From Clostridia bacterium (GTDB taxonomy: Bacteria; Bacillota; Clostridia; UMGS1883; UMGS1540), in the NCBI GenBank assembly GCA_017620205.1, contig JAFZQX010000038.1:1-55132 (forward strand): a stretch of DNA of 55,132 nucleotides, in the 5' to 3' direction. The number at the start of each line of letters is the position of its first letter. Within the stretch, counting starts at the first letter, position 1. This document shows positions 33,296 to 41,432 of this stretch, one piece after another. The translations under genes were made by a program, and so were the position numbers. The notes under the pieces were generated by a model that was given only the letters and a program-made list of their open reading frames with translations, ran no database searches and was not told where the DNA came from.

Positions 33296-35725
33296 ATGAG
33301 GAAATCATATAAATTCATATGTTTTATTGTTGCCATAGCTCTTTTTATACCGAAAGTGTCTGTTGCTTCCGGAGCAAAGGGAAGCTTTGATAATTTCAAG
33401 GAAAACAATAATGTCGAAACTGCTTTTGCGGATGTCGCAGCAGAAAAGTGGTACGCGCAGGATATTGCGGAGGTCTGCAGTTACGGGATAATGAAAGGTG
33501 TGTCGGAAACGGGGTTTGCTCCGGAGGAGCCTATAAGCATCGCGTCATGCGTAGCTATAGCGTCAAGGCTGAGCAGCATATACTATGGCGGCGGAGATAT
33601 ATCATATGCGGGAGAAAATTGGTATGATGGATATGTGCGCTATGCAATTGATAAAGGAATCATTTCCGGGAAGCCTGAGGATTACGGCGCATATGCGACG
33701 CGTGCCGTTTTTATGGAACTGCTTTCAAACGCGCTGCCGGAGGAATGCTTTAAAAAAATAAATAATATAGAAGAAGACGCGATTCCCGATGTGAGAGAAA
33801 ACAGCGGGTTTGGCAAGAGTATATACAAGCTGTACCGCGCCGGCATAGTCATAGGGAGAGACGATGTTCACAGGGCGTTTCCCGATGAGTACATAAAACG
33901 CGCGGAGGCGGCTCCGGTGCTTATGCGTATGATAAAGCCGCAGAAGCGGCAAAGTGTAAAAATGAATAATCATATCACGGTATACGGTCCCGAAGGAGAG
34001 GAAATGTCTGTAAGCGTTGACAAATACGCCGGATTTGAAGCTTTGGGCTGGAGTATACACAAGGATACGGCACTTTATGCGCCTGACGGTAATACAATAA
34101 CTGTCCCGACGGCGGAGAAAAAGAAATGGCTTGATGTGGGCTGGTATGATTATCCTGTCTTAACTGTGTATGCGCCGGACGGAAGGTCGGAGGTAATACT
34201 TCAGAGTGAGAAAGAAGCATGGCTTGCTGCAGGCTGGTATGAATATCCTGTCATAACGGTATATGCCGCCGACGGACGTTCGGAGGTAATACTCCGGGAC
34301 GAAAAAGATGCTTGGCTTGGGGTTGGATGGTATGATTATCCTGTCTTAACTGTGTATGCGGCAGACGGAAGGTCGGCGGTCATACTTCAGAGTGAAAAGG
34401 ACGCTTGGCTTGATGTCGGTTGGTACGGCAGCCCGTTTATTCCTCTTCCGGGCGTACTTGCCGCTAAGGGATATACGACGGATCTGCCTGTGATCAGCAT
34501 AGGAACGGGCGGAAAATCGATATCGTCAAAAACAGATTATGTGCCGTGCATAGTGAATACATTTAACGTTGAAAGCGATCTGGCTTTGAATGACGCCGCA
34601 GGCGGTATACGCATACGCGGCAACTCGTCACGTGCGGCAAATCCGCCTCCGTACCGGATAAAGCTTGACACAAAGGCGAACTTGCTTGGGCTAAATAACG
34701 GCGCAAAGGCAAAAAGCTGGGTGCTTTTGAATTACCCGGACGGCGCGGTGGAAAGTATAAAAAACGATATAGCTTTCCGCCTGGGACGTTATCTTCTTGA
34801 ACCGGAGGGCGGCTACTGTACGGACGCGCGCTTTGTCCATCTGTATATAAACACGGGCTTTTGCGGCACATATCTCCTGTGCGAGCAAACGCAGGTAAAT
34901 AAGCACAGAGTAGATGTAAACGAGCCGGAAAACGGATACACGGGTACTGATGTGGGATATCTTGTGGAGATAGATAACTATTCCGAGCCACCGTATTTCA
35001 GAGTTGATTACGAAAAGGCATACGCCTCCGACATATCGCAAAAAAGCAGAACGTTCCGTTCAGCGTCGTATTCTATAAAAAGCGACGTGTACAGTCAGGA
35101 GCAAAAGGATTTTATAGCAAACTATGTGCGCGGCGTTTTTAAAATCATATATTATGCGTGCGAAGAGAACGTATATCTTAAATTTGATGAGAACTATAAC
35201 GTAGTTTACGCAGAATTTGGTGACGCGTGGGAGACCGTGGCAAATGTTATCGATATTGATTCGTTCGTAGATATGTACATTCTTTATGAGCTAATGCACG
35301 ATAACGATGTCGGCGAGGGCAGCTTCTTCATGTGCGTTGACTTCTCTGAAGGCAGCAAGCATAAAAAGCTTACGCTTACGGCGCCGTGGGATTTCAACTG
35401 GACATGCTTTGGCAGCGCGACAGGGCAGCTTTATGCGAGCACCTTCTGTACGGACAGCTTTATGAGAACATACGGCGACCGTTCAAATCCGTGGTTCATA
35501 GTTTTGTATAAGCAATGGTGGTTCAGGGAGCTTGTAAGAACAAAATGGACAGAGGCAGGCGGCAGTGCGGGGATAGACGGCTGTATAAACGAAGAGACGC
35601 AAATGCTTGATAAATACAGGGCGGATATAAACCGAAGAATGGACAGCGCCGTTGAGCGCGGTAAGGTTTATCTCAACTGGATACATAACCGCGCAGTATG
35701 GCTGGACAGCCTTTGGCTGAAATAA
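33296..35725 (+). CDS. SLH-anchored surface protein with W-repeats and a CotH kinase-like domain
   Basis: The 809-residue protein starts at ATG 33296 with GGGAGGA 11 bases upstream. Order: signal peptide 1-25; three SLH repeats about 44-212, which bind pyruvylated cell-wall polymer (for example YKLYRAGIVIG, IKRAEAAPVLMRM); five repeats of about 31-32 residues, 225-380, built on TVYAPDGRSEVILQSEKEAW and ending GWYDYPV; CotH-like domain about 398-809 with GGIRIRGNSSR, KSWVLLNYPDG and APWDFNWTCFG, the last corresponding to the metal-binding Asp of the CotH fold. CotH proteins are atypical secreted kinases, first described in Bacillus spore coats, and occur in many surface proteins of fibre degraders. 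Its SLH block resembles those of the genes at 51370 and 53169. It is the only large plus-strand gene here. Kinase activity is inferred from family only. Confidence 0.85.
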   Translation: MRKSYKFICFIVAIALFIPKVSVASGAKGSFDNFKENNNVETAFADVAAEKWYAQDIAEVCSYGIMKGVSETGFAPEEPISIASCVAIASRLSSIYYGGGDISYAGENWYDGYVRYAIDKGIISGKPEDYGAYATRAVFMELLSNALPEECFKKINNIEEDAIPDVRENSGFGKSIYKLYRAGIVIGRDDVHRAFPDEYIKRAEAAPVLMRMIKPQKRQSVKMNNHITVYGPEGEEMSVSVDKYAGFEALGWSIHKDTALYAPDGNTITVPTAEKKKWLDVGWYDYPVLTVYAPDGRSEVILQSEKEAWLAAGWYEYPVITVYAADGRSEVILRDEKDAWLGVGWYDYPVLTVYAADGRSAVILQSEKDAWLDVGWYGSPFIPLPGVLAAKGYTTDLPVISIGTGGKSISSKTDYVPCIVNTFNVESDLALNDAAGGIRIRGNSSRAANPPPYRIKLDTKANLLGLNNGAKAKSWVLLNYPDGAVESIKNDIAFRLGRYLLEPEGGYCTDARFVHLYINTGFCGTYLLCEQTQVNKHRVDVNEPENGYTGTDVGYLVEIDNYSEPPYFRVDYEKAYASDISQKSRTFRSASYSIKSDVYSQEQKDFIANYVRGVFKIIYYACEENVYLKFDENYNVVYAEFGDAWETVANVIDIDSFVDMYILYELMHDNDVGEGSFFMCVDFSEGSKHKKLTLTAPWDFNWTCFGSATGQLYASTFCTDSFMRTYGDRSNPWFIVLYKQWWFRELVRTKWTEAGGSAGIDGCINEETQMLDKYRADINRRMDSAVERGKVYLNWIHNRAVWLDSLWLK

Positions 35726-35784
35726 TTAAAAAAGGGGCGGCCGGGATGCCGATTGAAAAACAAAGCAGACGCCGCGCGAAAATC

Positions 35785-35813
35785 TTGCTTTTATTTAAAA
35801 TATATGATATTAT
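35785..35813 (+). promoter_or_regulatory. Promoter of the TIGR04076 gene
   Basis: TTGCTT (35785-35790), 17 bases, TATTAT (35808-35813), 52 bases before the start codon. Confidence 0.5.
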
Positions 35814-35865
35814 AAATATATATCTTTATTGGTTTGAAGCTTTAGAATTTAAAGGACGATGATAG

Positions 35866-36168
35866 ATGAAAAAAGTTAAGATAACCGTTATGCGTATGGT
35901 ATGTCACAAGGATCTGATAGCGGAATACGAAAACCCTATAGAGCATGCCTGCGATATGAAAATAGGGCTTGAATTTATCTCGGAAGGCGCGCAAATACCC
36001 GAAGGGTTTTGCGGGAGCGCGTGGGAGGCCGTATCTCCGTTTGTTATGGCGCTGTCGTGCGGTGCACAGGATTTTTATGACGGGTGGATGAAAAACAAAA
36101 AATCCGCAATGATCTCATGCAACGACGGGTTCCGCCCCGTGTCTTTCTTGCTTGAGACAATAGATTAA
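35866..36168 (+). CDS. TIGR04076-family protein (100 aa)
   Basis: Starts at ATG 35866, behind a moderate AAAGGA site. The layout matches small proteins of the TIGR04076 group: KKVKITVMRM at the start, then PEGFCGSAWEAVSPFVMALS, then AMISCNDGFRPVSFLLE. Cys at 36, 50 and 61 and the CNDG motif (about 85-88) are of the type conserved in the group, but no function is known for it. The gene has its own promoter and a shared bidirectional terminator, so it is monocistronic. Family naming comes from pattern memory, without a search. Confidence 0.7.
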   Translation: MKKVKITVMRMVCHKDLIAEYENPIEHACDMKIGLEFISEGAQIPEGFCGSAWEAVSPFVMALSCGAQDFYDGWMKNKKSAMISCNDGFRPVSFLLETID

Positions 36169-36177
36169 GATAAAATA

Positions 36178-36216
36178 AAAAAAGATTAAGAAAACGATGT
36201 TTTCTTAATCTTTTTT
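36178..36216. terminator. Bidirectional terminator between convergent genes
   Basis: An 18-base perfect stem (36178-36195 with 36199-36216), loop GAT, A-run on one side and T-run on the other. It serves both the plus-strand gene ending at 36168 and the minus-strand gene ending at 36239. Confidence 0.9.
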
Positions 36217-36238
36217 GATGTTTCGATTCTTTCCTGAA

Positions 36239-36478
36239 TTATTTCTTGAAAATTCCCTTTATTTCATCAAGAATACCGCTGCCGACAGCGCCGGAAACCG
36301 CGTCTACAATGCTCTTTGCGGCATCGTCAGGGATATTAAGTTTTGATGTAAGGCCTTCAACAACGCCGTCAATTTCGCCGCCTTTAAGCTTTGACTCAAC
36401 AAAGGATATTGCCTGGTTTATAATATCCTCACTGAGTCCTGTCTTTTTAACCAATTCAACAATCATTTCTTTGTTCAT
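36239..36478 (-). CDS. Small helical protein of unknown function (79 aa)
   Basis: ATG 36478 follows a GAGAGGAG site and a good promoter. The product begins MNKEMIVELVKKTGLSEDII and is predicted to be mostly helical, with a second helical hairpin (NIPDDAAKSIVDAVSGAVGSG) and a lysine-rich end (GIFKK). It has no signal peptide, cysteine or recognised motif. It lies alone between a terminator and the tandem repeat. I do not recognise the family, but the promoter, ribosome binding site and terminator all support a real gene. Confidence 0.75.
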   Translation of the reverse strand: MNKEMIVELVKKTGLSEDIINQAISFVESKLKGGEIDGVVEGLTSKLNIPDDAAKSIVDAVSGAVGSGILDEIKGIFKK

Positions 36479-36508
36479 AACAAAACTCCTCTCATTTTTT
36501 CTTATTAT

Positions 36509-36537
36509 ATTTTAACATTTTTCACATAATACGTCAA
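36509..36537 (-). promoter_or_regulatory. Promoter of the 79-aa gene
   Basis: On the minus strand, TTGACG (36532-36537), 17 bases, TAAAAT (36509-36514). Confidence 0.7.
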
Positions 36538-36565
36538 GATTTTCTAAATCAAAAAGCCTGTGCGG

Positions 36566-37004
36566 TTTTGGCAAGCCCAAGGCGCAGTTAAATTGTGCAG
36601 ACCGTTCAAATGGAGCCCGAAGCTGTATGTGTATACTGCGAGAGGTGACATTTGGGCGGAGCAAAAAGACTTAATATCAAAAGGAACCCGCTGCTGCAGG
36701 TTCCTTCATTTAGTATTATTAAAATTTCAGCGCATAAATAATCCGATAATTATTCTTGTTTTTTTGCGTTCTGCGCGATTTTGGCAAGCCCAAGGCGCAG
36801 TTAAATTGTGCAGACCGTTCAAATGGAGCCCGAAGCTGTATGTGTATACTGCGAGAGGTGATATTTGGGCGGAGCAAAAAGACTTAATATCAAAAGGAAC
36901 CCGCTGCTGCAGGTTCCTTCATTTAGTATTATTTAAAATTTCAGCGCATAAATAATCCGATAATTATTCTTGTTTTTTTGCGTTCTGCGCGATTTTGGCA
37001 AGCC
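36566..37004. repeat. 213-bp tandem duplication of a structured intergenic element
   Basis: Copies at 36566-36778 and 36779-36992 are nearly identical, with a third start of 12 bases (36993-37004). Each contains potential helices (GCGCA/TGTGC; GTTCAAATG with CATTTGGGC enclosing about 36 bases; GTAT/ATAC) and a hairpin AAGGAACC/GGTTCCTT (36681-36706 and 36894-36919) that could act as a terminator for the sugar operon on the minus strand. A plus-strand 131-codon frame spans it only because the repeat unit is open; it has no ribosome binding site and no known domain. Confidence 0.8.
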
Positions 37005-37008
37005 GCAA

Positions 37009-38157
37009 TTAGTCTATTACGACTTTTTCTCCCGTCTCGCATGATTTTTTAGCCATTAGACAGAGAAGCGCGCTCTGTATACCTTCGTCGAGATAAGATT
37101 TATCCGTCTCACCTCTGAGCATTTCGAGGAACATCGTTGCAAGTTTGTTATCTCCGCCGAAGTGTGCAGCGCCGGCTTTTGTGTACTTATAGTTATCAAC
37201 TCTCGGACTGTCATGACGGTATACGTTTATTTCATTATCATACCAATCAAATTCAAGTGTGCCCTTGTAGCCGTAGAATCTTGCGCCGCGGCGGCGTGCT
37301 TTATGTCTTGCGAAGAAGTTCTGGCTATAGTTTGCAACTACGCCGTTTTTATATGTAACAACAGCGTTGCCGCAATCCTGGTTGCCCGTATCTTCTGCGA
37401 AGCAGCACCAATCGCCGATTATATCGTCATGGTATACATTTTTGATAACATAAGGACTTTCGGGACAAGTTTTGTTCTCGGGACAGTCTTTACATTTAAG
37501 TCCCGCGGGCTTGTCGCCTTTGAAGATTTTTTTGATTTCTGTAGCGTATACTTCTTTTGCGGTATCGCCCAGAATATAGTTGATATAGTCAAAGTCGTGC
37601 GTTGCCTTCTGGAGCCACAGACCGCCTGTTATGCCGTCGTCTCTGTACCAGTCATGGAAATAAACTCTGCCGTAAGGCACATCGTTATGCGCTTCAACCT
37701 GGATAACTTCGCCTATTTCGCCTTTATCGATAAGGTCTTTTACCTTAACTGCTATTTCGGAGAAACGAAGCGGGAAGGAAACAACAACTTTATGATTATA
37801 CTTGCGTGAAGCTTCTCTGAGTTTTTCAATTTCTTCGATTGATGTTGAAACGGGCTTTTCAAGATAAAGAGTTAAGCCTTTATCCAAAACCTTTATAGCA
37901 AGGTCGGTATGCGTATTGCAGCGCGTGCCGATAACAACGCCGTCAAGCTCTTCTTTTTCGAGCATTTCGTCTGCGTCTGTATAAACCTTTATATCCTTTG
38001 TAAAATACTCGGGTTTTTCCTCTATTTTCTTTTTAATTCCTTCAACATCAATATCGGTAACCGCCGATATGATTATCTCATCTGATACTGCAAAAAATGA
38101 CGGAACAACCATGTTATATATTCTTGTTCCGAGACCTATAACACCAATCTTAAACAT
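37009..38157 (-). CDS. Gfo/Idh/MocA-family NAD(P)-dependent oxidoreductase
   Basis: 382 residues, starting at ATG 38157 behind AAAAGGGAGA. The N-terminal Rossmann fold has GVIGLGTR at 5-12, the family EKP motif is at 100-102 (LYLEKPVS), and the catalytic His/Asp region is KATHDFDYI (184-192). A cysteine group CKDCPENKTC (222-231) plus CC near 251 may be structural or bind a metal; it is unusual for the superfamily and found in a subgroup. Members oxidise or reduce sugars, inositols or glycosides at a secondary hydroxyl using a nucleotide. It is the last gene of the operon, 26 bases after the GH109-like gene, and the tandem repeat begins immediately after its stop. The substrate cannot be read from sequence. 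Confidence 0.85.
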   Translation of the reverse strand: MFKIGVIGLGTRIYNMVVPSFFAVSDEIIISAVTDIDVEGIKKKIEEKPEYFTKDIKVYTDADEMLEKEELDGVVIGTRCNTHTDLAIKVLDKGLTLYLEKPVSTSIEEIEKLREASRKYNHKVVVSFPLRFSEIAVKVKDLIDKGEIGEVIQVEAHNDVPYGRVYFHDWYRDDGITGGLWLQKATHDFDYINYILGDTAKEVYATEIKKIFKGDKPAGLKCKDCPENKTCPESPYVIKNVYHDDIIGDWCCFAEDTGNQDCGNAVVTYKNGVVANYSQNFFARHKARRRGARFYGYKGTLEFDWYDNEINVYRHDSPRVDNYKYTKAGAAHFGGDNKLATMFLEMLRGETDKSYLDEGIQSALLCLMAKKSCETGEKVVID

Positions 38158-38183
38158 TTTAAATTCTCCCTTTTAAATATTTA

Positions 38184-39440
38184 TTAGTAAATTTTAACAC
38201 TCGTGTCTACACACACCTTGTCGAGACAGTATTTACATTCAACAATGGGCTCACGGTTTGTCCATTTACCCTTTGTAAAGTCAGGAACGGGAACAGGAGC
38301 ACCGCCCATTGCAATGGATGCTTCGGTAAGAGGTCCTATTGACAGCCAAAGAGCCGTATCATAAACGTCAATAGGTGTGTTTGTGCCGTTTTTAACAGCT
38401 TCAACAAACGCTCTTGCAACGAGCCAGTCTATACCCTCGTGACCTTCTTTTTCACCCAATTTGCGGTATTCCGTGTGAAGCGGATGGTCAAATCTTTCCA
38501 TAAATTTATCCATGTTGCCCTTAACTTTATCTTCCTGATCCATGCCGGGGAAATTCATGAAGTTTGCATCTTCAAACATATTGCCCCTTGTTCCGCGAAC
38601 GTTGAAGTTACGCGAATAGAAGCCTCTCGGAAGTGTTGTGTCGAGACAAAGATGAATTGTTTCGCCGCCGGCGCACTTGATATTTGTGCTTACCATGTCG
38701 CTCTGGTAATAGTGCGTCTGAGCATAGGGGCTGTCCGCGCCCAAATTATCAACGATATACTGCTTGATGCCGCGGCCCTTTGAGCCCATGGAACTTAAAG
38801 TGAGCATCTTGTTGCCTCTGTTGAGCTTCAAAACCTTTGAAATGGGACCGAGTTCATGTGTTGCATACTGGTCGCAGTTACGGAGGGCATATTCATGCAG
38901 TCTGTAGTGACGGCCAACTTCCTTATCTCTGAAAAGCTCACCGTTTAAGAGATAGTGACCGTAAGCGCCTTCACAGTGAACAATCTCACCGAAAAGACCC
39001 TGCTCGGACATGTTATATGCCATCATTTCACGTCTGCCGTAGCAGCAGTTTTCAAGCATCATGCAGGGTATGCCGGTTTCCTCATATGCTCTGACAAGGT
39101 CATGGCACTCCTGGATATCATAAGCGCTGCCAACTTCAATACCAACGTATTTGCCTGCGCGCATTGCGCGGATAGCTTTCTCAACTCTGTCAAGCCAGGG
39201 CGTCATTATTATAATAGCATCTATCTCGGGATCGTCAAGCAAATCCTGATACTCTGTCGTAAACTTGCAGTTTTTATGACCGATTTCATCGAGAAGCTCT
39301 TTTGCCTCTGCCAGGATGGGTTCGTAGTTATCGCAAAGCGCAACAATTTCTACGTCTTCCATATGGCCGTAGCCTTCTTCTATAGTATATCTGCCACGTC
39401 TGCCAAAACCAACCCAGCCAACTTTGATTTTATCTTTCAT
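38184..39440 (-). CDS. GH109-like NAD-dependent glycosidase of the Gfo/Idh/MocA fold
   Basis: 418 residues from ATG 39440. After the Rossmann fold (GWVGFGRRGR) it keeps the signatures of GH109 alpha-N-acetylgalactosaminidases: IEVGSA (near 101, replacing EKP), CMMLENCCYGR (126-136), YATHELGP (192-199, catalytic His region), LKLNRGNKML (204-213), then EGIDWLVARAFVEAV, VYDTALWLSIGPLTE and PVPDFTKGKW. GH109 enzymes cleave glycosides by a transient oxidation at C3 with tightly bound NAD. Known members are often exported; this one has no signal peptide, so it would act on imported sugars. Residues outside the motif differ from the characterised N-acetylgalactosaminidases, so another glycoside is possible. 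It sits between two oxidoreductases in the operon (42 and 26 bases). Confidence 0.75.
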   Translation of the reverse strand: MKDKIKVGWVGFGRRGRYTIEEGYGHMEDVEIVALCDNYEPILAEAKELLDEIGHKNCKFTTEYQDLLDDPEIDAIIIMTPWLDRVEKAIRAMRAGKYVGIEVGSAYDIQECHDLVRAYEETGIPCMMLENCCYGRREMMAYNMSEQGLFGEIVHCEGAYGHYLLNGELFRDKEVGRHYRLHEYALRNCDQYATHELGPISKVLKLNRGNKMLTLSSMGSKGRGIKQYIVDNLGADSPYAQTHYYQSDMVSTNIKCAGGETIHLCLDTTLPRGFYSRNFNVRGTRGNMFEDANFMNFPGMDQEDKVKGNMDKFMERFDHPLHTEYRKLGEKEGHEGIDWLVARAFVEAVKNGTNTPIDVYDTALWLSIGPLTEASIAMGGAPVPVPDFTKGKWTNREPIVECKYCLDKVCVDTSVKIY

Positions 39441-39482
39441 AATAGAGAATACCTTTCTTTTTTTATACTATCTCTCTAAGTC

Positions 39483-40472
39483 TTATTTGTTTGCTTTTTC
39501 TATCTGTTCGAGCGCAAGCTCAACGCTTCTTGCGCCTTCTTTAAGCGGAGCTATATTCTCGCCTGCAGGATTTTCAAGATATTCAAGGAAATATTTGAGC
39601 TCGTTATAGTAGCCGCCGAGGTCTGAAATATTGCCGCTGCCTGCTTTAAGTGTGCAGGCGCTCTCTATTACGGGGCTGAACGCTTCGCCGTCTGCGGGGA
39701 AAATTGTAACGGTGCCGCCTTCAAACAAAACGGTTGCTTTTTCAAACTGAACACGGAAGCCTGCCGTGAAGGGGAAGCATGCGGGGAAATCCCATGAAGC
39801 TTCTGCAGTTAAAATTGCATCGTCATATTTATATATTGTCATGATATATTCGTTAAGGCCGGGTTTTTCTTCAATACCAACGGCTTTAACCTCTTTGGGC
39901 TCACCCATGAGGTAACGCATATAATCTGTATCATGAATATGCAAATCAAGCGCCATACCGCCGCTCTTTTCGGGAGTGTGGAGCCAGTTGTCCCATGCCC
40001 AGTCGGGACGGGGTGAAAGACGTTTGAAGGAAGCGTTTAAAAGCTTGCCGTATTCGCCTTTTTCTTTAAAGTCTTTAAGCCAAACATACTGATCCCAGAA
40101 TCTTATAACCTGACCAACCTGAGCCTTTTTGCCTGTCTTTGCCTGAACCTCAAGAAGTTTTTCAGCCTCTTCTTTTGTTCTGCAGAGAGGTTTTTCAACA
40201 AAAACGTCAAAACCTTTTTCCATTGCATCAATTGCAAATTCTGCGTGAAGATATGTCGGGAGACATATATCAACAAAATCTACATCTGCTTTTGCAATTA
40301 AATCCTTGCCGTCTGCATATATATCTGAATTAAAGAGCGAAGCGAGCTCTTCTGCCTTTTCGCGTCTTACATCCGCAACCGCAACGATTTTTACTTTGTC
40401 TTCCAAAGCTTTGTAACAGTTAGCATGCATGGTTCCCATGAAACCGCAGCCGATTAAACCTACTTTTAACAT
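39483..40472 (-). CDS. Gfo/Idh/MocA-family oxidoreductase (inositol 2-dehydrogenase-like)
   Basis: 329 residues from ATG 40472, with a GGAGG site that overlaps the end of the upstream gene (spacing 2 bases). It has a Rossmann motif GLIGCGFMG (5-13), EKP at 93-95 and the catalytic region GGMALDLHIHD (171-181). It is the canonical size and order for myo-inositol/scyllo-inositol or sugar 3-dehydrogenases. Tight coupling with the TIM-barrel gene indicates consecutive steps: oxidation to a keto sugar followed by isomerisation or cleavage. No signal peptide, so cytoplasmic. The substrate is unknown. Confidence 0.85.
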   Translation of the reverse strand: MLKVGLIGCGFMGTMHANCYKALEDKVKIVAVADVRREKAEELASLFNSDIYADGKDLIAKADVDFVDICLPTYLHAEFAIDAMEKGFDVFVEKPLCRTKEEAEKLLEVQAKTGKKAQVGQVIRFWDQYVWLKDFKEKGEYGKLLNASFKRLSPRPDWAWDNWLHTPEKSGGMALDLHIHDTDYMRYLMGEPKEVKAVGIEEKPGLNEYIMTIYKYDDAILTAEASWDFPACFPFTAGFRVQFEKATVLFEGGTVTIFPADGEAFSPVIESACTLKAGSGNISDLGGYYNELKYFLEYLENPAGENIAPLKEGARSVELALEQIEKANK

Positions 40473-40474
40473 TG

Positions 40475-41314
40475 TTATTTCCTCCCTAAAATCTTGTCCA
40501 TAGCTAAAGACGTATTATAAATAATTGTTTCCGGATAGAGCGTATACGCAGGTATCATTTCACCTGTTACCCAGCCGTCATAACCGATTTCATCAAACGC
40601 TTTTTTAACAGCGATATAGTCAACGTCGCCTGCGAGCAAATCAACAAAGCCGTCAAGCGTTCCGACATTCTTTCTGAAATCCTTGAAGTGAACCTTTTTA
40701 ATTCTCTTATTGAGAATTTTGATCCACTGTTCCGGATAACCGGAGTATAAAACGTTGCCAACGTCAAAATACGAGCAAACATAGGGCGAGCCTACTTTAT
40801 CTATAAGGTCGCGCATCTCAAGCGGAGATAAAAGGAACTTGTTCCAAACGTTTTCTATGCAAAGCTCAACGCCGAATTTTTCCGCTACGGGTTTGAGCTC
40901 CGTTAATGCTGCGAGACATCTGTCATACGCAACATCGTAATCAACAACTCCAAGGTTTGGCATAAAATCAACGCCTACAGAGCCCGGAACTACAAGAATG
41001 CTCTGACAGCCGAGCCATGAAGCAACCTCAAGCTGTTTCTTTGTGATTTCAATTGCGTTTCTTCTTGTCTGTTCGCTGTCAGCTGTATAGTTTTCATCCC
41101 AATACTTACCGCTGGCAAGACTGTAAAGCTCGATACCGCATTTATCGGCAAGCGCTTTTATTCTGTCCGCGTCTTCCTTTGTTGTGTCCATGTTTACAAA
41201 GCCGCCGTCGTCAAGAGCGAGTTCAACGCCGTCAAACCCTGCGTCTTTTGCGATTTTGAAAACCTTTTCGAGATCTGTTTCGGTGAAAGACCAAATACTG
41301 ATACCCTTTTTCAT
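40475..41314 (-). CDS. Sugar isomerase/epimerase-like TIM-barrel protein (AP endonuclease 2 superfamily)
   Basis: 279 residues from ATG 41314, with AGGAGG eight bases upstream. The metal-binding quartet of xylose-isomerase-like epimerases is visible: Glu154 (CIENVWN), Asp184 (YFDVGN), His209 (KKVHFKD) and Glu252 (VTGEMIP). Known relatives interconvert keto-sugars (tagatose/psicose 3-epimerase, hydroxypyruvate isomerase, inosose isomerase) or cleave 3-keto-glycosides. It is the first gene of the operon, followed by three oxidoreductase-fold genes, and lies next to the AraC regulator. Assignment to this superfamily is firm; the substrate is not. Confidence 0.85.
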   Translation of the reverse strand: MKKGISIWSFTETDLEKVFKIAKDAGFDGVELALDDGGFVNMDTTKEDADRIKALADKCGIELYSLASGKYWDENYTADSEQTRRNAIEITKKQLEVASWLGCQSILVVPGSVGVDFMPNLGVVDYDVAYDRCLAALTELKPVAEKFGVELCIENVWNKFLLSPLEMRDLIDKVGSPYVCSYFDVGNVLYSGYPEQWIKILNKRIKKVHFKDFRKNVGTLDGFVDLLAGDVDYIAVKKAFDEIGYDGWVTGEMIPAYTLYPETIIYNTSLAMDKILGRK

Positions 41315-41346
41315 ATAAAAACCTCCTAAAGTAATCTTACAAGGTC

Positions 41347-41375
41347 ATTATACGACACAAAAACGTATAAGTAAA
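41347..41375 (-). promoter_or_regulatory. Promoter of the sugar operon with a weak -35 box
   Basis: On the minus strand, TTTACT (41370-41375), 17 bases, TATAAT (41347-41352), 33 bases before the start codon. A perfect -10 with a poor -35 fits activation by the adjacent AraC protein. Confidence 0.6.
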
Positions 41376-41403
41376 TGTAAAAAACTGTTCTAAATATGTA
41401 AAA
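41375..41403. promoter_or_regulatory. Direct repeat, candidate AraC-type binding site
   Basis: ATGTAAAA occurs at 41375-41382 and again at 41396-41403, 21 bases apart, the two-helical-turn spacing typical for AraC half-sites. It lies just upstream of the -35 box and inside the araC terminator. Confidence 0.35.
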
Positions 41404-41425
41404 TTGTATACTTAGAACAGTTTTT
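41380..41425 (-). terminator. Terminator of the araC gene
   Basis: AAAAACTGTTCTAA (41380-41393) pairs perfectly with TTAGAACAGTTTTT (41412-41425); 18-base loop, T-run on both strands. It lies directly after the AraC stop. Confidence 0.75.
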
Positions 41426-41432
41426 CTTAAAA

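Noticed and set aside
36560-36955. 131-codon plus-strand frame with two identical halves
   Set aside because: It is open only because the 213-bp repeat unit happens to be; it has no ribosome binding site or recognised fold, and the repeat is better explained as a structured element.
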